Shown: positions 1 through 7,861, counted from the first letter of the stretch. The stretch: DNA of 11,548 nucleotides from Candidatus Aminicenantota bacterium (GCA_027062035.1 JAMOUL010000103.1:1-11548), one strand, 5' to 3'. Notes: generated by a model from the sequence alone, not told the origin. Translations and numbers: made by a program.

Positions 1-487
1 CCACATTAAGTATGTTCCTGGCTGCCTCAGCCACTTTATTTAAAATCCTTTCCGTGGAGGAAAAAACAAGAAGTTCGGAGCCTATCTCCTCAATACCCTC
101 CATCACCTTTTCCCATCTCTTGTCACCTATATCCAGAATGCTGGTTATGTATTTTATGTCCTGTCTGGGTTTTTCATCTATTTCCATGGTGCTTGAAAGG
201 GTTATCGGAATTAAAACTCTATTCCCCAGGGAAATTACATCGTGTTCATAAATCTTAACTTCCCCTTGCACCCTTTTCCCGTTCACATAAGTTCCATTGG
301 TGCTTTTAAGGTCCTTTATATACCAGGCATTATTTTTAAAGAAGATCTTTGCATGCTTCCTCGATATGGTGGAATCCTTTATAACTATGGTATTTCCCGG
401 AGCACGACCTATGGTTATGGAGGCTCCCTCTGCTGTGTAAGTATCGCCTGTCTGTCTATCAAGAAGTTCAACAACTGGCTTACTCAT
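1..487 (-). CDS. FHA-domain signalling protein, N-terminal part (C-terminus beyond window)
   Basis: This is an N-terminal fragment of 162 codons, open to the left edge. Residues 20-95 form a forkhead-associated domain, which binds phosphothreonine peptides: the Gly-Arg of strand 3 (27-28), SRKHA (42-46), STNGT (62-66) and the NG pair (69-70) are all present, so phosphopeptide binding is probably intact. After a short linker, residues 110-162 look helical and end in a segment (TERILNKVAEAARNIL) like the first helix of a GAF domain, so an FHA-GAF protein with an output domain beyond the edge (cyclase, phosphatase or HD type) is plausible but not shown. The ATG overlaps the gpsA stop by 8 bases and has AAGGGAG just upstream, encoded in the gpsA tail. 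It is the last visible gene of the long minus-strand operon. FHA identification is firm; the output is unknown. Confidence 0.85.
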   Translation of the reverse strand, partial: MSKPVVELLDRQTGDTYTAEGASITIGRAPGNTIVIKDSTISRKHAKIFFKNNAWYIKDLKSTNGTYVNGKRVQGEVKIYEHDVISLGNRVLIPITLSSTMEIDEKPRQDIKYITSILDIGDKRWEKVMEGIEEIGSELLVFSSTERILNKVAEAARNILNV

Positions 488-1469
488 TTTCTCCCTTCAA
501 CCGTCTCGTCATAAGCTCTATTATGGCCTGTTTCGGAGATTTTCCCTTAAACAGAACTTCAAAGACCTTCTCTGAAATAGGCATTTCCACACTGTATTTT
601 TCTGCCAGTCGAACAATGGCTCTGGAAGTTTCCACCCCTTCTGCCACCATCTTCATGGAGGAAAGAATCTCCTCAAGGTCTCTCCCCTGCCCCAGTTCAT
701 ATCCAACTTTTCTGTTTCTGCTTAGTTTTCCTGTGGCAGTAAGAACCAGATCTCCCACCCCAGCAATTCCTGAAACAGTTTCCGGTTGCCCTCCCATAGC
801 GTTAACAAGCCTCTTCATCTCTGCAATCCCCCTGACAATTAGAGCTGCAAGGGTATTGTGTCCGAAACCCAGACCATCTACGGTTCCGGCAGCAATGGCA
901 ATAACATTTTTTATAGCCCCGCACATTTCCACGCCAAGAACATCATCCGACGTATATGCCCTTAAATACCTGTCTGATATAAGATTCTGGATTTTCTCTG
1001 CAAATCCCCTTTCTCTGGAAGCTACAAGAATTACTGTGGGACTACCGGCAGCAACTTCCCTGGCAAAACTGGGGCCTGATATCACCGCATAATTTACCAT
1101 TCCCAGCTCTTCCCTTACCACATCGCTCATTCTCGACAGGGTACTGGCTTCTATTCCCTTCGTAAGGCTAACAACAAATCCCGGTCTAACAGGAAAGTTC
1201 CTGAGCACATCCCTCATATATTTTGAAGGAACTGCCAGAAACACAATGGCATCCTGTTCTTTTTTCAGAAATTCAAGATCATTAAAGGGTCTAATTTCCG
1301 GAGGAAGTTTAACCCCTGGAAGAAACCATGTGTTTTCCCTTTTTGATTTTATCTCGTTATATAACTCCGGTTCCCTGACCCAGAGATTTATCTTCAGTCC
1401 CTTCCTGGCAAGATGATAGGAAAAGGCAGTGCCCCAGCTTCCGGCTCCTATTACAATAATCCTTTCCAT
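480..1469 (-). CDS. gpsA: NAD(P)-dependent glycerol-3-phosphate dehydrogenase GpsA
   Basis: This cytoplasmic enzyme reduces dihydroxyacetone phosphate to sn-glycerol 3-phosphate, the backbone for phospholipid synthesis. The 329-residue length is normal. The Rossmann dinucleotide motif GAGSWG is at 8-13, SGPSFARE at 131-138, the segment with the catalytic lysine (EMCGAIKN, Lys187) at 181-188, and the substrate-binding GVGDLVLTATGKLSRNRK segment near 237-254. The start is directly before the Rossmann strand (MERIIVIGAGSWG), as expected for the family. It overlaps the end of plsY by 19 bases and the following FHA gene by 8. Pairing with plsY is functionally apt: GpsA makes the glycerol 3-phosphate that PlsY acylates. 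No missing residues were seen. Confidence 0.97.
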   Translation of the reverse strand: MERIIVIGAGSWGTAFSYHLARKGLKINLWVREPELYNEIKSKRENTWFLPGVKLPPEIRPFNDLEFLKKEQDAIVFLAVPSKYMRDVLRNFPVRPGFVVSLTKGIEASTLSRMSDVVREELGMVNYAVISGPSFAREVAAGSPTVILVASRERGFAEKIQNLISDRYLRAYTSDDVLGVEMCGAIKNVIAIAAGTVDGLGFGHNTLAALIVRGIAEMKRLVNAMGGQPETVSGIAGVGDLVLTATGKLSRNRKVGYELGQGRDLEEILSSMKMVAEGVETSRAIVRLAEKYSVEMPISEKVFEVLFKGKSPKQAIIELMTRRLKGENE

Positions 1470-2038
1470 ATTTTTCTTTCCCTTCTCCTGAGAATATTTC
1501 TTATATTCTCCCTGTGTCTGTAATATATTACCGCACTTGCGATCAATTGAACAGCAGCAAGTTCAATAGAATGATAGAAGATCCAGCTCAGTATCGGAAG
1601 ACTGGCTGCAAGAATAAGAGAGCCCACCGAGACCATTCCGGTAAAAAGAGCAGAGCCAAGGAAAAGAATAAGTGATACAAGCAAAGATAAGGGACTTACA
1701 AAAAGCGAGGATCCCACGAATGCTGCTACACCCTTTCCACCATTAAACTTCAGAAAGGGAGTAAAGCAGTGGCCAAGAACTGCCATAAGACCGCATATAG
1801 CTGCGGGTATCTGTCCATAATAATGAAGACAAAAATAGGTGGGAATAGCGGCCTTTGAAATATCAAGAACTGCAACAGCCACCCCGAGAGCTATGCCTCC
1901 GCTTCTCAGGACGTTGGTTGCTCCAACGTTCCCGCTCCCCTTCTTTCTTATGTCTTCCTTTCTAAAAATACGGAAAAGAATATAAGCAAACGGAATGGAA
2001 CCTGACCAGAACGCTAAAAAGTAAAACAGATACTTCAT
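1451..2038 (-). CDS. plsY: Acyl-phosphate:glycerol-3-phosphate acyltransferase PlsY
   Basis: This integral membrane enzyme transfers an acyl group from acyl phosphate to glycerol 3-phosphate, giving lysophosphatidic acid, the first step of phosphatidic acid synthesis in most bacteria. The 195-residue protein has about five hydrophobic segments and the family's three conserved loops: SGSIPFAYIL (12-21), GSGNVGATNVLRSGG (34-48) and GHCFTPFLKFNGGKG (89-103), plus the late YRHRENI segment (173-179). Its ATG overlaps the thpR stop by 4 bases (ATGA), a translational-coupling arrangement, and it runs 19 bases into gpsA. The C-terminus is strongly basic (RRRERK), which suits a cytosolic tail. A PlsX, needed to make acyl phosphate, is not in the window. 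Confidence 0.97.
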   Translation of the reverse strand: MKYLFYFLAFWSGSIPFAYILFRIFRKEDIRKKGSGNVGATNVLRSGGIALGVAVAVLDISKAAIPTYFCLHYYGQIPAAICGLMAVLGHCFTPFLKFNGGKGVAAFVGSSLFVSPLSLLVSLILFLGSALFTGMVSVGSLILAASLPILSWIFYHSIELAAVQLIASAVIYYRHRENIRNILRRRERKIWKGLL

Positions 2039-2592
2039 TTCAGCCTCGCCTCATATAATCTTGTATATATTGGCCCCTCCGGAGTGAGTTTTGATCTAAA
2101 CAGTATTATGCTTTCTACCATCATCTTTCCGAAGGGGTGTTCCTCCATCTCCCGCATCTCCTCCACAATACGTCTCAGGGCTGAAGTCCCCTTTACCCTG
2201 CCCATGGTTACATGGGGATGAAAGGCTCTGGTTTCCTTCTGAAAACCGGCCTTTAAAAGTTCATCCTCCAGCCTCTCCTGGAGCTTCATTATGGGATCCG
2301 CGTCCTTCAATCCCACCCACAAAACCCTGGGTTTTGAACTCATGGGGGGAAAGGTTCCGCATCCTTCCATGGAAATCTCAAAACTTTTAAAATCCTCCAC
2401 AGTCCTATCCATGGCCTTCTCTATAGATTCAACCCTTGTCTCATCAACCTCTCCAAGGAACTTCAGGGTAATATGCATGGCAGGACGTTTAACCCATCTA
2501 ATGTTTCCTCCCAGGCGCTTTAACCTTTGAACCTGCCTCTCTATTTCGTCCTTAATCTCTTCAACAAGCTCTACAGCGATAAAAAGCCTCAT
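2035..2592 (-). CDS. thpR: RNA 2',3'-cyclic phosphodiesterase (2H family, LigT/ThpR)
   Basis: This is a 2H-superfamily phosphoesterase that opens 2',3'-cyclic phosphate ends on RNA to 2'-phosphates; older annotations call it 2'-5' RNA ligase. Both catalytic HxT motifs are present: HITLKFLGE at 40-48 and HPHVTMGRVK at 125-134 (catalytic His127 and Thr129). The typical N-terminus MRLFIAVEL supports the chosen start, and 185 residues is normal length. The ATG overlaps the cinA stop by 4 bases, and its Shine-Dalgarno AGGAGG (2601-2606) is made by two Arg codons in the cinA tail, 8 bases from the start. A cinA-thpR pair is a recurring bacterial arrangement. The biological substrate is not established for the family. 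Confidence 0.94.
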   Translation of the reverse strand: MRLFIAVELVEEIKDEIERQVQRLKRLGGNIRWVKRPAMHITLKFLGEVDETRVESIEKAMDRTVEDFKSFEISMEGCGTFPPMSSKPRVLWVGLKDADPIMKLQERLEDELLKAGFQKETRAFHPHVTMGRVKGTSALRRIVEEMREMEEHPFGKMMVESIILFRSKLTPEGPIYTRLYEARLK

Positions 2593-3824
2593 ATAAGCTT
2601 CCTCCTGAGCATGTCAAGGGCACTGGAGGTGGTGTACATCTTTACCTGCAACCTGGTTCCGGGGAATCTGAACCGCTTCACCTCTGTACCCCCCTCCCAG
2701 CTTATTCCAATATATACAAGGCCCACAGGTTTTTCAGGAGTTCCTCCCCCGGGCCCCGCAATTCCTGTTATCCCTATACCAAAATCGGAACCTGCAACCC
2801 TTCTTATTCCCTCGGCCATCTGGGCTGCCACAGGTTCACTTACTGCTCCATGGGCTTCAATGTCTTTCTTTTTTACTCCCAGGACCTTAACCTTTGCCTC
2901 ATTGCTATAGGTAACTGCCCCCATAAGAAAATAATCTGAACTTCCAGGAATATTGGTAATTCTGTTAGCAAGAAGTCCTCCACTGCAACTTTCTGCTACT
3001 GCCAGGGTCTTTCCCTTCTCTCTGAGAAGGTCCCCTACCACCTTTTCCAGGGGCTCATCCTTATCCGTATAAACATTCTCTTTTAGAACCTCAAGGAATT
3101 TTTTCTTCATTTCATCAGCCAGCCTGTCTGCCTCTTCCCTTTCTCTGGCCCTTGCCCAGATATGAATTTGTACATCCTCGGGAGAAGCAAGTATTGTAAC
3201 CTGAGGATTCTTAACCCCTGTATAGAATTGAGAAATTTTATCCTCCACCTGGGACTCCCTGAGTCCTGCTATTCTCAAAATTCTATGGGAAAAAACATGG
3301 CTGCCAAATTGGGCCAATTTTTCCCTTACCCTTTCGAACATGGGCCTCCATTCCGATGGCGGACCTGGTAAAGCAATAATGTAAAGGTACCCTTCCTTTG
3401 CTTCAAGCCAGAGTCCGGGAGCGGTTCCCACCGTGTTCTCAAGGATCTCTGCACCCTCCGGAACAAAGGCCATTCTGGCAAGATTATCCGGAGGATCCTG
3501 CTTCGTTAACTGTTTATATCTTTCTTTAATCCAGGTATGGATATCCTCCCTGAAAACAAGGTTCAATTTTAATGCCTTGGCTATCCCCTCGCGAGTTTTA
3601 TCGTCGTTTGTGGGTCCCAGCCCACCTGTAATGACTATTATCTGAGCACGGGCTGCTGCGGCTCTTATTGCCCTTGCAATATCCTCATCGTTGTCTCCCA
3701 CAACGCACTTCCCATTTACCCTTATCCCGAGCTCCATTAATCTTTCGGTAAGTTCAAGAGAATTGGTATCAGTCCTGTAAGGGCTCAAAAGCTCTGAGCC
3801 GACCGCTATTATCTCCGCAACCAT
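2589..3824 (-). CDS. cinA: CinA-family protein: MoaB-like domain fused to nicotinamide-nucleotide deamidase (PncC)
   Basis: This 411-residue two-domain protein has the usual full CinA layout. The N-terminal MoaB/MogA-like domain (about 1-170) shows GSELLSPYRTDTNS (9-22) and TGGLGPTNDDKT (66-77); in characterised CinA proteins this domain hydrolyses ADP-ribose. A linker domain follows. The C-terminal PncC domain (about 262-410) shows ESCSGG (278-283, commonly ESCTGG) and TGIAGPGGGTPEKPVG (353-368) and in the family deamidates nicotinamide mononucleotide to nicotinate mononucleotide for NAD recycling. The start follows a strong Shine-Dalgarno AAGGAGGTG, 3 bases downstream of rsmD. Both domains look intact, so a dual role in pyridine nucleotide salvage is the best reading. 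It complements the NAD synthetase genes at the other end of the window. Confidence 0.95.
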   Translation of the reverse strand: MVAEIIAVGSELLSPYRTDTNSLELTERLMELGIRVNGKCVVGDNDEDIARAIRAAAARAQIIVITGGLGPTNDDKTREGIAKALKLNLVFREDIHTWIKERYKQLTKQDPPDNLARMAFVPEGAEILENTVGTAPGLWLEAKEGYLYIIALPGPPSEWRPMFERVREKLAQFGSHVFSHRILRIAGLRESQVEDKISQFYTGVKNPQVTILASPEDVQIHIWARAREREEADRLADEMKKKFLEVLKENVYTDKDEPLEKVVGDLLREKGKTLAVAESCSGGLLANRITNIPGSSDYFLMGAVTYSNEAKVKVLGVKKKDIEAHGAVSEPVAAQMAEGIRRVAGSDFGIGITGIAGPGGGTPEKPVGLVYIGISWEGGTEVKRFRFPGTRLQVKMYTTSSALDMLRRKLI

Positions 3825-3827
3825 TTT

Positions 3828-4373
3828 TCACCTCCTTAGAAACATCAGACAGTTCTTTCCTTCCCTGATTTCTCTGAACACCTCGAAGAACGGCTTTTTT
3901 ATATCCTGATCACACCTTTTCTGAAGTATTATTATTCCATCTTCCTTCAGTATATTTCTTTTAAACAGAATTTTCAGGGGATTGGCATAATCAAGAAAAT
4001 CATATGGAGGGTCCACAAAAATAAAATCCATCAGGATTCCCCTTTCATGTAGCTCTCTTACCCCCATATTGAAGTCATTTTCAATAACCTTCAGCTCCGG
4101 CGGGTCTCCTATTCTGGTTAGATTTTTCTTTAAAACCTTTATAGCCTCAGGATCCTTCTCAATGAAAAACACCTCTGAAGCCCCCAAAGAATAAGCCTCT
4201 ATTCCCACAGATCCGGTGCCGGCAAAACCATCCAGGAAAGTACTTCCTATAATCCTGTACCCCAGAATGTCAAACATCCTCTTTCTGAGCCTTACAGGGG
4301 TAGGCCTTATATCCTTCCCCCTTGGACTCGATAGACGTTTTCCCTTGTACTTTCCTGAAATTACCCTCAGCAT
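3828..4373 (-). CDS. rsmD: 16S rRNA (guanine(966)-N2)-methyltransferase RsmD
   Basis: This Rossmann-fold methyltransferase uses S-adenosylmethionine to methylate the N2 of G966 in 16S rRNA of the small subunit. Residues 1-37 carry the family N-terminus (ISGKYKGKRL ... RPTPVRLRKRMFDIL), motif I LDGFAGTGSVGIEA is at 47-60, the acidic end of the second strand (FIEKD) at 70-74, and the catalytic DPPY at 121-124. At 181 residues it is normal length. Its ATG overlaps the recG stop by a single base (TAATG). The last codons are AGG AGG TGA, so the Arg-Arg terminus doubles as the Shine-Dalgarno of cinA. The RecG-RsmD neighbourhood is common in bacteria. Confidence 0.95.
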   Translation of the reverse strand: MLRVISGKYKGKRLSSPRGKDIRPTPVRLRKRMFDILGYRIIGSTFLDGFAGTGSVGIEAYSLGASEVFFIEKDPEAIKVLKKNLTRIGDPPELKVIENDFNMGVRELHERGILMDFIFVDPPYDFLDYANPLKILFKRNILKEDGIIILQKRCDQDIKKPFFEVFREIREGKNCLMFLRR

Positions 4374-6361
4374 TATCCTATTGTTATCTCCTCTTCTATT
4401 ATATTCAAAATTTTCCCTTTCATAAAGCGAAGATACCCTGAGGCCTCTTCTTTGGCTGTGTAAAGAATATCCTGATGCAGGAAAGGATTCAAAAGTTTAA
4501 ATCTCGGCATTCCCCACTGTTCTTTTCCTGCCAGGTTCCCTGGTCCCCTTAGCTGAAGATCGTACTCGGAAATCTTAAACCCGTCATCTGTTCGCTCAAG
4601 ATACTTCAATCTCTCCACGGTGGAATCGGAAAGCACAAAGAAATAACCCTTTCCCTTACCACGTCCTATCCTTCCCCTGAGCTGGTGAAGCTGTGCCAGC
4701 CCGAATCTCTCTCCGTTAAACACGATCATAAATCCGGCCCGTTCAATGTCTATGCCCACCTCCACCACTGTTGTGGAAGCCAGTATGTCTATCTCTCCTC
4801 TTTCAAAACGTTCCATTCTTTCCCTCTTTTCTTCGGGCTTCATTCTCCCGTGGAGCAATTCCACCCTGGCCTCTGGAAAGTATTCCTCAAGTCTTTTCTT
4901 TCCCCTTTCGGCATCAATCAGGTCTGTCTTTGATTTTTCGATAACAGGAAATATGGCAAATCCCTGTATTCCCTTTCCTATCATCTCCTTTATAAAGGGG
5001 ATCAGCTTTTTAAAGTCCCTTATCCTCATCACCTTTGTTTCCACATCTCTCAACACTGGCATATCCCTTAATGTGGAAAGTTTGAGGTCAGAATAAAGCA
5101 CAAGAGCAAGAGTTCTGGGAATCGGGGTGGCGGAAAGAAGCAATATGTCCGTATCCTTTCCCTTGTTGTAAAGCCTTGCTCTCTGTGCAACCCCAAATCT
5201 CTGCTGCTCATCCACAATGGCATATGTTAGATTTTTAAATTTGATCCCTTCGTAGAAAAGGGCATGGGTTCCAAAGATGAACCCTGCCTCACCACTGCTT
5301 ATTCTTTGTTCTGCCTCCTTTCTCTCTGCGGACTTCATTCCGCTGGTTATAATCTCTGAAGAGATCCCAAGAGACGAAAGAGCAGGGGCAAGTCTCGTAT
5401 AATGCTGCTGAGCAAGAACTTCTGTTGGGGCCATAAAGGCCACCTGATATCCCGAGAGGGCTACTATAATTCCGGAAGCCACTGCAACAGCTGTTTTTCC
5501 GCTCCCAACCTCGCCCTGAAGAAGTCTCCTCATGGGAAAGGGAGATGAAAGGTCCAAAATTATATCCTCCAGAGCCCTTTGTTGAGAGGGGGTGAACATA
5601 AAAGGGAAAATTGACTTTGCCCTTTCTATCAATTCAGGAGTTACCCCGTATCTGTGTTTTTTTCTAACCCTGTACTTCTCCTGCAGATACATTATTGAAA
5701 GGTGATAAAAAAATGCCTCTTCAAAAATAAGACTCCTGTGAAAGATGGTATTTCCAGAATTTAATTCCTCTACAGAAATTCTCTTATCAGGAAAATGCAG
5801 GGCAACAAGACTTTCCTTTCTTGAAGGAAATCCGTATTTCTCTCTGAGCCCGGATGGAAGTCTATCCTCTATTTTTACCCTTTCTATAATGTTCCCTATT
5901 AATCGATGTATAACCCTTGAGCTTATGGAACCAATTCTTTCATAAATGGGAATAATTCCCCCTTCCCATTCCAGCCTTACCTCCGGCGATTTTAAAAGAA
6001 TTTCGCCCTTCTCTTTATGAACCTTCCCTCTGAGGTATAGTTTGACCCCCGGGAATATTATCTTTCTGAGATATTTCCGGTTAAACCAGATAGCCTTTGC
6101 CCTGCCGCTTGCATCCTCAACAATAGCTTCAAAAATCCAGTGGCGTTTCCCCCGCCACCATTTTCTCTTCACCACGGAGACCAGCAGTTCTGCTTCTCCC
6201 TGTGCATCTGAGAGAAGTTGAATATTTCCCCTCTTCTCGTATTTTCTCGGCAAATAAAGAAGAAGGTCTCCAACCCTGACAAGCCCCCTTTCTTTAAACT
6301 GCAAAAACCGTCTTTCACCCACTCCCTTAATTTCTCTGAGACTGGAATCAGGGGAAAGCAT
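4373..6361 (-). CDS. recG: ATP-dependent DNA helicase RecG
   Basis: This branch-migrating helicase remodels stalled replication forks and Holliday junctions. The 662 residues are close to the family norm. The N-terminus carries the helix-hairpin-like IKGVGERR (11-18) and LLLYLPRKYE (33-42), then the OB-fold wedge domain (about 50-150). The helicase core shows Walker A GEVGSGKT (283-290), APTEVLAQQH (311-320), motif II DEQQRFG (384-390), SATPIPRTLAL (410-420), TTVVEVGIDI (530-539) and motif VI QLHQLRGRIGRG (557-568). The C-terminal TRG region includes DLQLRGPG (601-608). Motif II is usually DEQHRFG, so Gln387 replaces the common His. The later GxRQSG-like segment is also altered (GKEQWG). The start overlaps the stop of the upstream unknown gene by one base (TGATG). 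Confidence 0.97.
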   Translation of the reverse strand: MLSPDSSLREIKGVGERRFLQFKERGLVRVGDLLLYLPRKYEKRGNIQLLSDAQGEAELLVSVVKRKWWRGKRHWIFEAIVEDASGRAKAIWFNRKYLRKIIFPGVKLYLRGKVHKEKGEILLKSPEVRLEWEGGIIPIYERIGSISSRVIHRLIGNIIERVKIEDRLPSGLREKYGFPSRKESLVALHFPDKRISVEELNSGNTIFHRSLIFEEAFFYHLSIMYLQEKYRVRKKHRYGVTPELIERAKSIFPFMFTPSQQRALEDIILDLSSPFPMRRLLQGEVGSGKTAVAVASGIIVALSGYQVAFMAPTEVLAQQHYTRLAPALSSLGISSEIITSGMKSAERKEAEQRISSGEAGFIFGTHALFYEGIKFKNLTYAIVDEQQRFGVAQRARLYNKGKDTDILLLSATPIPRTLALVLYSDLKLSTLRDMPVLRDVETKVMRIRDFKKLIPFIKEMIGKGIQGFAIFPVIEKSKTDLIDAERGKKRLEEYFPEARVELLHGRMKPEEKRERMERFERGEIDILASTTVVEVGIDIERAGFMIVFNGERFGLAQLHQLRGRIGRGKGKGYFFVLSDSTVERLKYLERTDDGFKISEYDLQLRGPGNLAGKEQWGMPRFKLLNPFLHQDILYTAKEEASGYLRFMKGKILNIIEEEITIG

Positions 6362-6921
6362 CAGTAATATACTTTAACTTCCCCTTCCTTCTGAGTAATT
6401 TTTTTAATTCCGAAGGGAAATTTCTCCCAGGTCTTCACATCAAAATTAAATCCTGTTGAGGCCTTTAATCGACTCAAAATTAAAAGGGCAAGCCTTTCTG
6501 AAGGAACCGCCTTTCCAATCCGAAAATCATGGATTTTCAACCTGTATTTGCCTGATTTCTGCTCAATGGAAAACTGCATTCCTATGGGTAAAACCTTCAG
6601 ACTCATGACTTCCATATCTATAAAGGGCAAAGGTTCGTTGGCAACTGCAACAAGAGACAGAACAAAACGGTCCTTTCCTATTTTAACCCTGGCATCCTTT
6701 ATCTCCAGGGATGCACTTTTTGTGGTGTTCTTTATCCTGTACTCAAGATAGGAATTCAAATCCTTCTGAGAAAAAACTTCTGATCTGGAAAAGATCTTTA
6801 TTTTTCTATGACTCTGCTTTTCTATATTCTGAAGTCTCTGCTCCACAAGTTTTCCAGGGTCAGTGGACGAAGAATAGAGAAACAGGGGAAGCAAAAATAT
6901 AAGCCAGATTTTTTTCTTCAT
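6361..6921 (-). CDS. Exported protein of unknown function, between htpX and recG
   Basis: I do not recognise this 186-residue protein. Residues 1-17 are a classic signal peptide (three Lys, then a hydrophobic run, then SSSTDP). No Cys follows, so it is not a lipoprotein; it could be periplasmic, or remain as a membrane anchor. The mature part alternates charged and hydrophobic residues as in beta strands, with FSQKDLNSYLEYRIK at 50-64, then strands through 75-135, and closes with IKKITQKEGEVKVYY. That pattern (a short 'LNsYL' helix followed by a curved sheet) loosely recalls the YceB/DUF1439 and LmeA/DUF2993 lipid-binding proteins, but this is only a weak resemblance. It has its own good Shine-Dalgarno (AGGAG, 8 bases from ATG), overlaps htpX by 4 bases and recG by 1, so it belongs to the operon. 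The link to HtpX suggests an envelope role. Confidence 0.8.
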   Translation of the reverse strand: MKKKIWLIFLLPLFLYSSSTDPGKLVEQRLQNIEKQSHRKIKIFSRSEVFSQKDLNSYLEYRIKNTTKSASLEIKDARVKIGKDRFVLSLVAVANEPLPFIDMEVMSLKVLPIGMQFSIEQKSGKYRLKIHDFRIGKAVPSERLALLILSRLKASTGFNFDVKTWEKFPFGIKKITQKEGEVKVYY

Positions 6922-7760
6922 ATAATTTCTCCTGCGAGTTTCTTAAGCCTTTCTATCCTCTTCTCCGTGGGGGGATGGGTGGAAAACAGATTCATAAGGG
7001 AAGAGGTTCTGAACTTCGGGGCAACGATAAACAGGTGAGCTGTGGCTGGCTCTCCTGCCATGGGAACTCTCCTGGAATAATATTCGAGCTTTTCAAGGGC
7101 AGATGCAAGGGCCAGAGGGTCCCTGCTAATTTTTGCTCCGGTCTCGTCTGCAAGGTACTCCCTTGAACGGGATATAGCAAGCTGTATGATAATAGCGGCA
7201 ATGGGTGCCAGGATAAGAAGCAGAAGTAGCTCCAGAGGATTGTGATCGTCATCTCCCCCGAACCCGAACAGAGATGCGAAATACGCCATTCTGGCCAGAA
7301 ACGTAATAGCAGCTGCAAGGGTGGCTGCTATCACCTGAATAAGGGTATCTCTGTTCTTTATATGGGAAAGTTCATGGGAAAGGACTCCTCTGAGCTCTCT
7401 AATGTCCAGTGCCTGAAGAATTCCCCGGGTAACGGCAACAGCTGCATGTGAAGGTGACCGTCCGGTTGCAAAGGCATTGGGAGCCTGTTGAGGAACGATG
7501 TATATCCTTGGTTTTGGTATTCCTGCACTGGCTGCAAGTTCCTCCACAATCTGATGGAGTTCAGGAGCTTCTTCCGGAGAGACCTCCTTTGCCCGATAAA
7601 TGGAAAGTACAATTCTGTCTGAAAACCAGTAGGAAAAGAAATTAAAGGCTCCTGCAAATATTATTGCGATAACAAGGCCGGAACGTCCTCCAAGTGCCTC
7701 TCCTATCCACAGGAAAAGAACTGTTAAAACTGTCAGAAGAATTAACGTTCTGAACTTCAT
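6918..7760 (-). CDS. htpX: HtpX-type membrane zinc metalloprotease (M48)
   Basis: This inner-membrane zinc protease has its active site facing the cytosol and in E. coli cleaves damaged membrane proteins alongside FtsH. With an ATG start at 7760 the protein is 280 residues. Two N-terminal membrane segments lie at about 5-22 and 27-46 and two more at about 140-165 and 176-196. The zinc site is HELSH (129-133) with the third ligand Glu201 in SREYLADE (199-206); SHIKNRDT follows the HExxH as usual. A GTG at 7766 in the same frame would add two residues; the AAGGAAGGGG stretch upstream could serve either. It begins the nine-gene run after the hsp20 terminator and has its own extended -10 promoter. 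It overlaps the next gene by 4 bases (ATGA). Identification is secure; the exact start is not. Confidence 0.95.
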   Translation of the reverse strand: MKFRTLILLTVLTVLFLWIGEALGGRSGLVIAIIFAGAFNFFSYWFSDRIVLSIYRAKEVSPEEAPELHQIVEELAASAGIPKPRIYIVPQQAPNAFATGRSPSHAAVAVTRGILQALDIRELRGVLSHELSHIKNRDTLIQVIAATLAAAITFLARMAYFASLFGFGGDDDHNPLELLLLLILAPIAAIIIQLAISRSREYLADETGAKISRDPLALASALEKLEYYSRRVPMAGEPATAHLFIVAPKFRTSSLMNLFSTHPPTEKRIERLKKLAGEII

Positions 7761-7795
7761 GGTCACCCCTTCCTTTTTATACGCAGAAACAAACT

Positions 7796-7813
7796 GGAAT
7801 TTATCATTATTCC
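7796..7813. repeat. Small inverted repeat near the htpX transcription start
   Basis: GGAAT (7796-7800) and ATTCC (7809-7813) form a perfect 5-bp inverted repeat with an 8-base AT-rich spacer. It lies just downstream of the -10 at 7823-7828, where a repressor could block initiation. Short arms like these occur by chance, so an operator role is only a suggestion. Confidence 0.25.
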
Positions 7814-7822
7814 CCGAATAAA

Positions 7823-7831
7823 ATTATAGCA
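7823..7831 (-). promoter_or_regulatory. Extended -10 promoter for the htpX operon
   Basis: On the minus strand TGC is followed directly by a perfect TATAAT (7823-7828), the extended -10 form TGnTATAAT. No convincing -35 is found at 17 bases upstream, where the sequence is the C-rich side of the hsp20 terminator stem; extended -10 promoters do not need one. Initiation near 7816 would give an mRNA leader of about 55 bases before htpX. The promoter abuts the T-tract of the upstream terminator. Confidence 0.65.
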
Positions 7832-7834
7832 CAG

Positions 7835-7861
7835 AAAAGAAAAAGGGGGGCTTGCGCCCCC
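7835..7861 (-). terminator. Rho-independent terminator of hsp20
   Basis: Read on the minus strand, GGGGGC (7861-7856) pairs with GCCCCC (7851-7846) around the tetraloop GCAA, a GNRA-type loop that stabilises hairpins. One C and then TTTTTCTTTT follow. The hairpin starts 22 bases after the hsp20 stop codon. This is a textbook intrinsic terminator and separates hsp20 from htpX transcription. Confidence 0.92.

Noticed and set aside
523..1092. A 189-codon open frame on the plus strand
   Set aside because: It is antisense to gpsA, whose conserved motifs cover the same bases; the translated sequence looks like low-quality shadow coding.
7764..7766. GTG start for htpX, two codons upstream of ATG
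   Set aside because: Possible, but the ATG at 7760 gives the family-like N-terminus and is the more usual codon; the difference is two residues.
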